Below, one piece after another: positions 9,045-16,219 of a stretch of 21,588 nt of DNA. Position numbers and translations under genes: made by a program. How positions within the stretch are numbered: the stretch's first letter is position 1; each line of letters opens with the position of its first letter. Location: the IMG/VR virus record IMGVR_UViG_3300049448_000104, positions 1 to 21,588 of that record; one strand, 5' to 3'. Source of the DNA: a virus. The notes below the pieces were generated by a model. The model saw nothing but the letters and a program-made list of their open reading frames with translations. It searched no databases and had not been told where the DNA came from.

Positions 9045-10871
9045 CTATCCTCCGATATCCACACTAGGAATGGCCGCCAGTATGGTCAGCGGCAGCGGAT
9101 CCGATTGTCGCACGATAAACCGCCCCGTCTGTCCCCATGTGGAACTGATTCCCATTTCAATCTTGCCGGTAATCAACGCGTTGGGATCGTTGGCTTCGTT
9201 GGTGTTGAGATCCTGGCCACGCAGACTCAGGTTATCCAGATCCGGCCCGGCATAGATCCCGCGGGAATTCTTCACGATCAGCGTGATCACGTTCACCTTT
9301 TTCTTCGAGGCCGCGACCTGGGATCCCGCCTGATCCAGATCGAGCGTCTCGAAATCCGAAAGGTAGGGCAGGCCACCATGAACCACCGCGTAGAAACCAC
9401 CCAGACTGACGCGTCCATCCACGACGATCTGCGGCTCGAGCACGTTGCCGTCTGCCAGCAGGCCGATGGTCTCGCCCTCCAGATGATCGAACCCGGACAC
9501 CTGGTCTACCGCGCGGTCCCAGTCGGTGACCGCGGTTACGCGCAAGGTGCCCGGTACTTCGATGTTGGGCCGGCCAGACACCGCCGTCGTGCTGGTGTAT
9601 GCCGTGATCTTGATGCGGACCTCGTCGGTGGATCCGTCTGAATTCGGCGCCCGCATGACGATTTCGTTGCCCACGTCCAGCGCCTGGAAGAATGCCGCCG
9701 AGGCCGTCAACGTCAGGTCGGGAACCTCCGCGATGTCCGGAGGCGGATCTCCTGTGATCACCCCCCAGTCCGTCCCAGATAAGGTCATGGTGGTGGCAGT
9801 TTGATTCCTCCCGTCATAGGTCAGGAACGAATCCAGAAATGCCGTATCGGCGTTCCGCTTCACATCCGCCACGATCGGTGAGGAGAATCTCTCGATATAC
9901 CGTTTCTGCACCCCGCCGATAGTGCGGCGCACCACAACGTAGACGGCATCCTCCAGACCCTCCGGAACCACCTGAACGTCCTCGTAATACCCATCGGTGT
10001 CGTGCCGGTGCCACGCCCAGATCTGCTGTTCCTTGATGTAGGTCAGTCCCACCATGACGCCATCGGAGCGAACGAAGTAGGCAATCGAATGCGGTACCCG
10101 TGCGTAGGCTGCGCGCACCAGCGTGAATCCTTCAAACAGATGCGCGGCGAATATCGTCAGATCGGATCCCACAAAGCTGGCCGCATTCAAGTCGAACGCC
10201 ATGTCGCGGACCATCGAACCCAGCCGTTCCACGTAGAGCATCGACTCTCCGATGATCAGCGGAGGAACCCACGAGGCGCCGAACCCGCTCTGCTGCTTGG
10301 GGTTGATCTCGGTAGGCCGGAGCACCCCGGCCGCATCTCCCATGACCCGCCGGATGCTGTTTCCGGTGAGCACCAACAGAAGATCTAACGTCCCGACCAG
10401 ATGCCGCACCTCTTGCACCTCGACGTCAGCCATGGAGAACTTGATCGCGTCATCGGCACGAATGGGCGACGAGATCGTGAAATTCGTGAACAGGCCTGTA
10501 CGGGATCCGAAGACCGACTCCGGCTCGTTGTTGGTGTTGGCCACCATCAGCCGTTGCTGATAGTAAGTCGAGACCGCGGGCCGATTGTCACTGGAATCAA
10601 GCGCATCCCGAGTCACCGGAGGCTGAACCGCCGGATCTGGAACAATGCCGTCGTCGGTGAATGTCCGATCCGGCCCCGCCACCCCCACAAACCCGTAGAT
10701 GCTGTTGATGGTTTTGTAGATGTTGTAATAACGGGCGTTGGCCACCGCGTCCCAATTGATGACCGCGGGAGCATCGGCGGTGGCGTCGGCCACCGGACCG
10801 ATCGGCGTCGTGGGCACGCTCTCTTCAAAGGTGTTGTCGTCGATCGAGGTGACCAGGTAAAAGCTGCTCAC
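9045..10871 (-). CDS. Tail tubular protein B (gp12-like), C-terminal part of a split protein
   Basis: This 608-residue protein carries the central and C-terminal body of the podoviral tail nozzle protein. It opens within a domain seen internally in homologues: FYLVTSIDDNTFEES at 4-18, then NWDAVANARYYNIY to 52 and YGFVGVAG to 66. Typical nozzle motifs follow: YQQRLMVANTNNEP (104-117), FGSRTG (121-126), VRDMAFD (221-227) and LTYIKEQQIWAWHRHDTDG (276-294). Then come VPEGLEDAVY (302-311) and RYIERF (324-329). The C-terminal third is beta-rich. Translation should start at a GTG sharing one base with the upstream TAG, with GGAG four bases ahead. Homologues I know have the missing N-terminus in the same chain; here that part is the preceding gene. 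The two products probably assemble together in the tail. Confidence 0.85.
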   Translation of the reverse strand: MSSFYLVTSIDDNTFEESVPTTPIGPVADATADAPAVINWDAVANARYYNIYKTINSIYGFVGVAGPDRTFTDDGIVPDPAVQPPVTRDALDSSDNRPAVSTYYQQRLMVANTNNEPESVFGSRTGLFTNFTISSPIRADDAIKFSMADVEVQEVRHLVGTLDLLLVLTGNSIRRVMGDAAGVLRPTEINPKQQSGFGASWVPPLIIGESMLYVERLGSMVRDMAFDLNAASFVGSDLTIFAAHLFEGFTLVRAAYARVPHSIAYFVRSDGVMVGLTYIKEQQIWAWHRHDTDGYYEDVQVVPEGLEDAVYVVVRRTIGGVQKRYIERFSSPIVADVKRNADTAFLDSFLTYDGRNQTATTMTLSGTDWGVITGDPPPDIAEVPDLTLTASAAFFQALDVGNEIVMRAPNSDGSTDEVRIKITAYTSTTAVSGRPNIEVPGTLRVTAVTDWDRAVDQVSGFDHLEGETIGLLADGNVLEPQIVVDGRVSLGGFYAVVHGGLPYLSDFETLDLDQAGSQVAASKKKVNVITLIVKNSRGIYAGPDLDNLSLRGQDLNTNEANDPNALITGKIEMGISSTWGQTGRFIVRQSDPLPLTILAAIPSVDIGG

Positions 10872-12841
10872 TACACTCCACCCGCGTAGGTCTCTGCGAA
10901 CCCTTCGCAGATGTAAATGTCGCCGTTGTTGAAGACCATGGGCCCCTCGGCGGTGGTTACAAAGGCACTGGAACCGCCGGCAGGAATCAGAACCGAGACG
11001 GTATTCACATCAGAACCAATCATCGTTCCCGTGAATGCTGAGGCGGCATCCGGAGTGATGCTGAACCCGAGGGGAACCTCGATGTAATTCCCGCCAGCCG
11101 ACCCCTTATCGACAATCTGGAACGCGAAGTAGATCCAGCGGCCATGCGGCACAAGCTGAGTTCTTCCAGTGGCCCCCGCGATGGTGGTAAATGCGCCCGT
11201 ATTGGGCACAGGAACCACCGTGAATCCTTCCCAATCTCCGTCGAATGCCGGGGTGTCCTTGGTGCCCCACCAGGCTGTGGCGCCGGTCCCCAGCACGAAG
11301 CAGTCGGGATGCCCGGAGTTCTCCTCGTCGTAATAAGTCACCCGGTTGCTGTAGGAGGGATACGCGAATCCGTCACTGGTACCGGAAGCCTGGATGGGAT
11401 CCGATCCGGAATGCTCAATGATGACCTCATCCCGCACCACGTTGAAGCCCGCAGGACCGCCTGCCATGATCCAGCACCGGTTTGCCAGCCGCACTGGGTG
11501 TCCCACGAGGCGACTCTTCAGGATCGTGTTGTTGTCGCAATTGACCGAATAGATCGCCGGAGTATTCTTGTACGCGATCTCGATATCGAGCTTATTCTTC
11601 GAGAAATTGGCCGCGGCGGTTCCCGCCCAATAAGCACCATATCCATCAGCCTCCCACTGCCGGCCGCAGTAGTGTCCCATCCCATCCTGCATATCGCAGG
11701 GATCGCCGAGCGTTGTCACCACGCCGGCATACCAGCCCGTCTCAGTGGCATTGAAGCACGAGAAATCGAAATCCCAGTCCCGGTGCGAACGCGTATCCAT
11801 GCCACGAGCAGCAAGCCCATTGCAGTCCATCGTGAAGCCCTTGAACTTGACGCAGGACAGATACTGATTCCCAGCCCCTTCCACAGGAGCGGATTTCCAC
11901 ATGCTCTCGCCAGGACTTTGCGCGGCGCCGATCCACTTGATCACCGTTCCCGTTGTCAGTGGGCCGACATTGTGGATACCCGACTTTCCCGCGCCGCTGA
12001 TCTCGACGTTGCTGTAATCGATATCCGAGAGTGATTCGCTGATCGCATAGACACCCTCTGGCATGAACCCCCTCTTATTGGCGCTGAGACGCACCGCATT
12101 CAGAAAGTTCAGAAACGCCGCATCATCAGCAGTTTCGCCATCTCGAAAGGGATCGAAGTCGAGTAGATTGATTTCTCCCGGAATCCGTTCATCAGGAGGG
12201 GGAACCACGATCCCACCACCCCCACCGCCGGGCGCTCCTATCGCTGGACCGTAGAGCTTCTTGGTGAGGGTCCAGGCCGTGTGCGCCAGCCGCGTTAACT
12301 CTCTGGTCTCGTACCCCCGGTGTGTGATCGTGACGACGTCACCAGATTGGGTAAACCGCAGCATGTCGAGATCGGCGTTCAGATAAGGCGTCGGGATCTC
12401 GTAGATATCGTCTGTGAGTGGATACCAGTAAGCCGAGTTCGGAGGCGTATGGCTGGTGTGAGCCAACACGCAGTAGTAGTTCACGCCCGCCAGTGAGACC
12501 AGATCCGCCACCGCATAGGTGGTTCCCGAGTCCCACGCCGGCACGTCGGCCACCACGATCTGAGATCCGTTGCGAATGAAACGGAAATACTCCGGACCGA
12601 TCTCGATCAGGTAGGTTTGGTCCTCGTTGAAGACGAACCGCGTCATCAGCAGGACGTTGGCCGAATTCTTTGCCGCATCGATGAATCGGTGGCCGGGACG
12701 CCGCGTCACCCCACCCTGACGCATGACGATGAAATTCCTGCAGGTCTTCAAGCCCGTCTGATACTTGGCCTGGTCTGCACGTCCACCAATATCGGTGGAG
12801 ATTTCCCCGCCGGCAAAGGCCCGCTGGATAACGTCAGGCAT
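10871..12841 (-). CDS. Tail tubular protein B N-terminal part fused to a beta-helix domain
   Basis: A 656-residue chimera. Residues 1-204 match the start of gp12-like nozzle proteins, with AFAGGEIS (8-15), GRADQAKYQTGL (20-31), CRNFIV (34-39) and GGVTRRPG (43-50). YETRELTRLAHTAWTLT lies near 177-193. Inside this part, residues 101-142 (start AWDSGTTYAVADLV) look like a small carbohydrate-binding module of the chitin-binding type. A six-Gly hinge (205-210) and a PPP linker lead into residues 225-656. These have the repetitive short-strand pattern and 'ISGAGKSGI' turn of a pectate-lyase-like right-handed beta-helix. The chain then ends at TAG and the nozzle resumes in the next gene. The ATG overlaps the upstream stop as TAATG. 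The nozzle half is confident; the beta-helix fold is inferred from pattern. It may bind or cleave host surface glycan. Confidence 0.85.
   Translation of the reverse strand: MPDVIQRAFAGGEISTDIGGRADQAKYQTGLKTCRNFIVMRQGGVTRRPGHRFIDAAKNSANVLLMTRFVFNEDQTYLIEIGPEYFRFIRNGSQIVVADVPAWDSGTTYAVADLVSLAGVNYYCVLAHTSHTPPNSAYWYPLTDDIYEIPTPYLNADLDMLRFTQSGDVVTITHRGYETRELTRLAHTAWTLTKKLYGPAIGAPGGGGGGIVVPPPDERIPGEINLLDFDPFRDGETADDAAFLNFLNAVRLSANKRGFMPEGVYAISESLSDIDYSNVEISGAGKSGIHNVGPLTTGTVIKWIGAAQSPGESMWKSAPVEGAGNQYLSCVKFKGFTMDCNGLAARGMDTRSHRDWDFDFSCFNATETGWYAGVVTTLGDPCDMQDGMGHYCGRQWEADGYGAYWAGTAAANFSKNKLDIEIAYKNTPAIYSVNCDNNTILKSRLVGHPVRLANRCWIMAGGPAGFNVVRDEVIIEHSGSDPIQASGTSDGFAYPSYSNRVTYYDEENSGHPDCFVLGTGATAWWGTKDTPAFDGDWEGFTVVPVPNTGAFTTIAGATGRTQLVPHGRWIYFAFQIVDKGSAGGNYIEVPLGFSITPDAASAFTGTMIGSDVNTVSVLIPAGGSSAFVTTAEGPMVFNNGDIYICEGFAETYAGGV
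10876..10879 (-). promoter_or_regulatory. Ribosome binding site for the second half of the split nozzle gene
   Basis: GGAG lies four bases ahead of the GTG at 10871, and the GTG shares its first base with the TAG ending the upstream gene (TAGTG). This supports re-initiation at GTG. Read-through of the TAG would meet an in-frame TGA at once, and I see no slippery heptamer at the junction for a -1 shift. Confidence 0.65.
12212..12229 (-). repeat. Poly-glycine hinge (six Gly)
   Basis: Six consecutive glycine codons (residues 205-210) join the nozzle N-terminal part to the beta-helix domain. A longer glycine run occurs in the fibre-like gene at 18495-20216. Such hinges are common between anchor and distal domains of phage appendage proteins. 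Confidence 0.8.
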
Positions 12842-13452
12842 TAATAGCGGCTCCGGGTGAAGTCGGATTCCGGCTCCGCATCGGGCTGCTCTTCAGCCAG
12901 GGCGCGCACTCCCGCCCGTCCCAGTTCGAACATATAGGCGTTATTGCAGACCACCACGGCATCCTTGATCTTGGTGTGGGCCGGCGCGATCCGGCCGGCG
13001 ATCCGCCACGCCAGCGCCGCAATGAAGTGACTATCGAATAAATTCTCGTCGATGATGGTAATGGTCAGTTCCGCGACAGCATCAATCTCGTCGGTGAAGA
13101 TCACCATGCGATCCACATAACGGCCGACACGGTGAGGGATCTTGCGATCACACAGTCGACCCTCTGGAGGAACCAGGCGCCGGAGCGTCACATAGCCCTC
13201 AGGTATCGGATAAGCGAATGTCCAGTCTGTGTTGACAGGATCTGCGGGATCGCCGTCCGGCGCACCCAGGGTGATGAACTCGGTGGCAAACGGCCACGGG
13301 AAATCGGCCAGCACGTAGTCGCGCTCCGTCTCATAGACGGCAGCAATCGACTTCTCCTCCGCGGTCTGCGGATTGGAGATGCTGGTGACCTTTGTCGAGA
13401 TCCCCAGATTCTGGAGAACCTGCCTGGCGATGGTTTCCCGTGACGCTGCCAT
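12841..13452 (-). CDS. Tail tubular protein A (gp11-like adaptor), 203 aa
   Basis: The length fits the gp11 family (about 200). The start reads IARQVLQNLGI, followed by a conserved helical stretch and ETERDYVLADFPWPFA (41-56). The PW-FA segment is the most characteristic motif of podoviral tail tubular protein A. Near 142-155, HFIAALAWRIAGRI matches the conserved C-terminal helix. In T7 this protein forms the ring joining the portal to the nozzle (gp12). Here too the gp12-like gene follows immediately, overlapping by one base (TAATG). A GGAGG lies six bases before the ATG. It is probably structural, with no enzymatic signature. Confidence 0.88.
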   Translation of the reverse strand: MAASRETIARQVLQNLGISTKVTSISNPQTAEEKSIAAVYETERDYVLADFPWPFATEFITLGAPDGDPADPVNTDWTFAYPIPEGYVTLRRLVPPEGRLCDRKIPHRVGRYVDRMVIFTDEIDAVAELTITIIDENLFDSHFIAALAWRIAGRIAPAHTKIKDAVVVCNNAYMFELGRAGVRALAEEQPDAEPESDFTRSRY

Positions 13453-13464
13453 GAAGAGCCTCCC

Positions 13465-13809
13465 TTAAATCGCGCTCGACCTGTCGTCGCCGTCGTCGTC
13501 GCCGCTGAGGAGATTGCGGCCCTCAGGATCCCCCATGAACTGCTTCTTGAGCTCCTCGTTGCGCGTAGCCACTCCCTGGGCCGCCGTGCTCACATTCTCC
13601 ACCGCACCCTTAGGAGCGCGTCTCATCGCGATGGACGAGAACGCCTGAGGCACCTTGCCCGATTTGTCCGCCGCCTCCTTGAAGGTCGCCAACTCCGCTT
13701 CCTTCTCCGAGATCGCGGCGCGCCGCGGCTGATCCGCGATCGAGAACACATCGCCAATGCGCCGGCGAATGTCACCGTAGTAGACCGGTCTTACTGCAAT
13801 CACTTTCAT
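13465..13809 (-). CDS. Small conserved phage protein upstream of the tail adaptor, 114 aa
   Basis: The N-terminus (MKVIAVRPVYYGDIRRRIGDVFSI) belongs to a family of small phage proteins I have seen near head-tail joining genes. These open with MKV-A, a Tyr-Gly pair, a run of Arg, then GD-F. The rest is charged and probably helical. It ends in an acidic tail (GDDDGDD near 103-109). No function is established to my knowledge; a minor virion or assembly role is inferred from position. The ATG has a clear purine-rich leader at 13814-13827. The gene begins after the only sizeable gap in the minus-strand run, so a promoter might lie ahead of it, although I see no convincing -35/-10 pair. It ends 12 bases before the gp11-like start. 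Confidence 0.78.
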   Translation of the reverse strand: MKVIAVRPVYYGDIRRRIGDVFSIADQPRRAAISEKEAELATFKEAADKSGKVPQAFSSIAMRRAPKGAVENVSTAAQGVATRNEELKKQFMGDPEGRNLLSGDDDGDDRSSAI

Positions 13810-13813
13810 AGAA

Positions 13814-13827
13814 CTCCCACTCCTTTC
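13814..13827 (-). promoter_or_regulatory. Strong ribosome binding site ahead of the 114-aa protein
   Basis: The minus strand reads GAAAGGAGTGGGAG and then TTCT before the ATG at 13809. It contains two overlapping Shine-Dalgarno-like runs, and fixes this start where no upstream gene overlaps. Confidence 0.7.
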
Positions 13828-13861
13828 AAAATTGCTTCACCTTGACATACAATCGCGAACC

Positions 13862-14116
13862 ATGGAAACGAAATCAGGACCGAAACTCTTCACCTACGCT
13901 GAACACCAACAATGGCATTCTGACCGCCAGCAGATGCTCCTTGAACTGGTACGCGATTTCAAAGCCGTTACCGGCACTCCACCGCACTTAGTCATGGAAC
14001 TCATCGGCTGGAACGCTACCCAGGTCCAGGCCCCGGAGAACCCCCGATCGGTGGATGCTCCCGGTCCTCCTTCTTCTGAAGCGACCGAGTCCCTGCCGCC
14101 GTCGTCAGTGCAATAA
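13862..14116 (+). CDS. Lone plus-strand small ORF, unknown, tentative
   Basis: An 84-residue frame starting METKSGPKLFTYAEHQQWHS. It is the only plus-strand frame here with protein-like patterning. It lies where the minus strand has its only sizeable gap, bases 13810-14015. Residues 1-55 look like charged and amphipathic helices (QQMLLELVRDFKAV, LVMELIGW). Residues 56-84 are Pro/Ser-rich and probably disordered. This tail is antisense to the Pro/Gly-rich end of the minus-strand membrane protein (14016-14116). I see no Shine-Dalgarno; an upstream TTG at 13832 could extend it by ten residues. A TTGACA at 13842-13847 lacks a -10 partner. It could be a small regulatory or moron gene running against the operon, or chance. 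I recognise no family. Confidence 0.4.
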   Translation: METKSGPKLFTYAEHQQWHSDRQQMLLELVRDFKAVTGTPPHLVMELIGWNATQVQAPENPRSVDAPGPPSSEATESLPPSSVQ

Positions 14117-14276
14117 ACGAATCCTCGGTGACGCGTGGGCCGGCGTCGACCTTGAATACCGTCATGAAGATCCCGATGACGAACAGGGTGAACATCACTA
14201 CCAACACCGCGCCTGTTGTGGACAGAGACTCCAGAAAGTGAAACCACATCGACATACGTGGGCCTGGATCGTGCAT
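14016..14276 (-). CDS. Small single-pass membrane protein, holin-like candidate
   Basis: An 86-residue protein with one strong transmembrane segment at about 21-41 (start TGAVLVVMFTLFVIGIFM). A short aromatic N-terminus precedes it. A hydrophilic tail of about 45 residues follows, containing SLQKKEDREH and ending in a Pro/Gly run. The start is well set: GAGGAGG lies five bases ahead, and the ATG overlaps the upstream stop as TGATG. Alternative ATGs at residues 8 and 10 lack such a site. One membrane span, small size and a place in a late operon would fit a holin, a spanin-like partner or a virion membrane anchor, but no lysis enzyme lies next to it. It directly follows four genes with signal peptides, so a link to envelope passage is possible. 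Function unproven. Confidence 0.65.
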   Translation of the reverse strand: MHDPGPRMSMWFHFLESLSTTGAVLVVMFTLFVIGIFMTVFKVDAGPRVTEDSFIALTTAAGTRSLQKKEDREHPPIGGSPGPGPG

Positions 14277-16219
14277 CAGTGCCTCCTCAAAGGTATCGAA
14301 CCGGCATTTGTGGATGGAGTAACCGTGAATGCGTTTACCGCACTCACCACCTCCGCAGTTGTTGTCACCGTCAGCGTCCGATCGGACGCAATGGCGGACC
14401 CGCTGATCGAGATGTTACAGGTCAGGTGAGTGGCATCTGCCACCGCCGTGCTCGAGACCGTGATATTCGATCCCGACAAGCTGCACACCGAAGTTCCGTT
14501 TGAGAAATGCGTGCCCACTCCGGTCACCTCGATCGCCACTGTACTACCCTGAGTCCCACGCACCGGGATGATGCCACTGATGACAATGGGAGAATTCACT
14601 GTGAAGGCGTTCGTGCCCGTGGCCACCTCGCTGGTGGTGGTCATCGTCAACGACCGGAGGCCGAGCGTTGCACCACCACTGAGCGTGACGTTACAGACCC
14701 CATGAGTGGAATCGGAGACCGTCGTGCTGTTGATCGTGATCCCGGTTCCGCTCATCGTGCAGACCGTCGTGCTGTTGACGAAGTTCGTCGTTGCACCAAC
14801 GACATTGATCGCAACCACATCGCCCTGGGCCGCAGAGGTTGGAGAGATTGCGGAGATCGTAGCCGGAGTTCCCGCCACGTCTCCTGCGTTGTGTGCGCCA
14901 GCATCCCATGAACCCATCGCGGGGCGAGGCTGGTTCGCGAACGTCGTACACAAATAGAGCAGGATTCCCGAGCAGAGCGATGTCCGGTTGACTCCATAGC
15001 CTGCTGCGGCGCTCATCAGCGGGATCCGGAAGTCTCCACCAGAAGCATCCACGAACGACGGGTTCACGCCTTTCAAATCGTTGTTCTCGACAACTGTGGC
15101 GGCGCCGGCATTCATCGAATAATCATCAATGCCATTCCCGTAGAAAATGTTGTTTTCAAGAACTGCTTTCAGGCAGGGTTGCCCGAAAAATGCCACACAA
15201 TCGGCTGGAGAAGTACCGTTGTTATAACCCAGCGACACCGCAGACTGCTCGTTGAACGCAAGGGTGTTGTTGCGTGCGCCGCAAGGATTTGCAAAGTCTG
15301 GAATCGAACCATCGCTATAAAGACCACAGCGATAATCGAAGTCGACCGCATTGCCGTAATTGTGGTCGATGATCGACTCGATCACATGGTTATCCGACCC
15401 ACTGCCCATGACGATACCACCACCACCATGCTGATGTGTGAATAGGTGGCCTGTGTAATTGTGATCCAGGCGCACTCCCGTCACCACGTTATGGGATACC
15501 AGATTCCCACCGTTGTACATCTGGATTCCATACCCCGTATTGTCATGAATGCGCCCGCCGATCAGTGTGCTGTTGTTCCCGTGCCAATAGATGCCATGCG
15601 AGGTGTCGGTCGGCGCCAGGACATCGCCGATCCCGCTGATGTCGACGTTCAGGAACTCCCAGTAGTCGCCGTCGAAAATGATTCCGTTCTCAGGGGAATG
15701 CCGCAGCACGATATTGATGAATTTGATATGGTCGCCACCACCATTGATCAGACCCGTGCAGGTGCGCTGAACTTCGCAGTGATCACCCGTTCCAGTGGAC
15801 CCGTCGAAGATCAGATCCCGAATGATCCAATACTGCTCATAGTGCGAAGTACCGTACACTCCACCGGAGAAGTCCAGGATCTGGTCGTATCCATCATTGG
15901 TTAAAATGACGGTCCCCTCTTCGCCAGGAAATGCTGCGAGAGTGTTGGGATTCCCCCAAGACGTTCCCGAGGTCGATCCGCCATAACCAATATTGGCACC
16001 TAGCTCGATGCCGCCGTTGTACGTCCCTGTTCGGATATAACAGGTGTCTCCCGGTTGCACTGAATCCTTGCACTTGTTGATGGTGAGCCAAGGAGTGCTG
16101 AGACTACCATTGCCGGTGGTATCGTTGCCCGTCTTTGCCACGATAAAGGTCGACGGAGTCCTACCCAGGCACACCTGCAGCGTCACCGCGAAGAGCAGGA
16201 GGGCGAGGAGCTTTCTCAA
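14276..16219 (-). CDS. Signal-peptide beta-helix protein with two C-terminal Ig-like repeats
   Basis: The start is a TTG overlapping the upstream TGA as TTGA, with AAAGGA ten bases ahead. It gives 647 residues opening with a clean signal peptide (MRKLLALLLFAVTLQVCLG). An alternative GTG 18 codons upstream would bury the signal behind a charged segment. Next comes the usual opening of secreted pectate-lyase-like proteins (TFIVAKTGNDTTGNG, then PW and PGDTCYIRTGTY). A long parallel beta-helix with short Asn/Gly-rich turns runs to about residue 435. Residues 455-541 and 547-633 are tandem Ig/TIG-like repeats. Several cysteines are present, fitting an exported protein. I see no certain catalytic residues. 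It is likely a glycan-binding or glycan-degrading appendage or secreted enzyme. It is coupled to its neighbours on both sides. Confidence 0.78.
   Translation of the reverse strand: MRKLLALLLFAVTLQVCLGRTPSTFIVAKTGNDTTGNGSLSTPWLTINKCKDSVQPGDTCYIRTGTYNGGIELGANIGYGGSTSGTSWGNPNTLAAFPGEEGTVILTNDGYDQILDFSGGVYGTSHYEQYWIIRDLIFDGSTGTGDHCEVQRTCTGLINGGGDHIKFINIVLRHSPENGIIFDGDYWEFLNVDISGIGDVLAPTDTSHGIYWHGNNSTLIGGRIHDNTGYGIQMYNGGNLVSHNVVTGVRLDHNYTGHLFTHQHGGGGIVMGSGSDNHVIESIIDHNYGNAVDFDYRCGLYSDGSIPDFANPCGARNNTLAFNEQSAVSLGYNNGTSPADCVAFFGQPCLKAVLENNIFYGNGIDDYSMNAGAATVVENNDLKGVNPSFVDASGGDFRIPLMSAAAGYGVNRTSLCSGILLYLCTTFANQPRPAMGSWDAGAHNAGDVAGTPATISAISPTSAAQGDVVAINVVGATTNFVNSTTVCTMSGTGITINSTTVSDSTHGVCNVTLSGGATLGLRSLTMTTTSEVATGTNAFTVNSPIVISGIIPVRGTQGSTVAIEVTGVGTHFSNGTSVCSLSGSNITVSSTAVADATHLTCNISISGSAIASDRTLTVTTTAEVVSAVNAFTVTPSTNAGSIPLRRH
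14282..14288 (-). promoter_or_regulatory. Strong ribosome binding site for the small membrane protein
   Basis: GAGGAGG lies five bases before the ATG at 14276, inside the end of the upstream gene. It favours that start over two nearby in-frame ATGs. Confidence 0.7.
14321..14581 (-). repeat. Ig/TIG-like repeat, second copy
   Basis: Encodes residues 547-633 of the 647-residue beta-helix protein, from ISGIIPVRGTQG to AFTV. It aligns by eye with the preceding copy. Both have ISxIxP, a QG turn, VxGxxTxF, a VC pair, TxxTCN- or HGVCN-type segments and a TTTxEV ending. Confidence 0.8.
14597..14857 (-). repeat. Ig/TIG-like repeat, first copy
   Basis: Encodes residues 455-541 of the same protein, from ISAISPTSAAQG to AFTVN. 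The offset to the second copy is 92 residues. Similar repeats occur in tandem in large secreted proteins of soil bacteria, so this module may have come from a host gene. Confidence 0.8.

Larger units (their letters stand above)
10874..12229 (-). other. Beta-helix module interrupting the nozzle protein
   Basis: This stretch encodes residues 205-656 of the 656-residue product: a poly-Gly hinge, a Pro-rich linker and a beta-helix-like domain. It lies exactly between the N-terminal nozzle part and the continuation of the nozzle in the next gene. Gp12-like proteins from related phages that I recall pass straight from one part to the other. It therefore looks like an acquired receptor- or glycan-facing module; its precise borders are inferred. 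Confidence 0.6.

Noticed and set aside
8457-9641. Plus-strand open frame of 394 codons
   Set aside because: It spans the antisense of two well-supported minus-strand genes (gp14-like and the nozzle protein) and shows no coherent domain.
10871-10920. Programmed frameshift or stop read-through joining the two nozzle genes
   Set aside because: An in-frame TGA follows the TAG directly, and no slippery heptamer is visible; a GGAG-led GTG explains the second gene.
11144-12034. Plus-strand open frame of 296 codons
   Set aside because: Antisense to the beta-helix part of the nozzle gene, with a His/Arg/Ile-rich product lacking domain features.
13842-13847. TTGACA on the plus strand as a promoter -35 box
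   Set aside because: No TATAAT-like -10 element lies 16-18 bases downstream, and that position is already within the candidate coding frame.
13894-14247. Minus-strand frame of 117 codons across the gap region
   Set aside because: The product is Arg/Ser/Cys-rich and out of frame with the well-started membrane protein; it has no good ribosome binding site.
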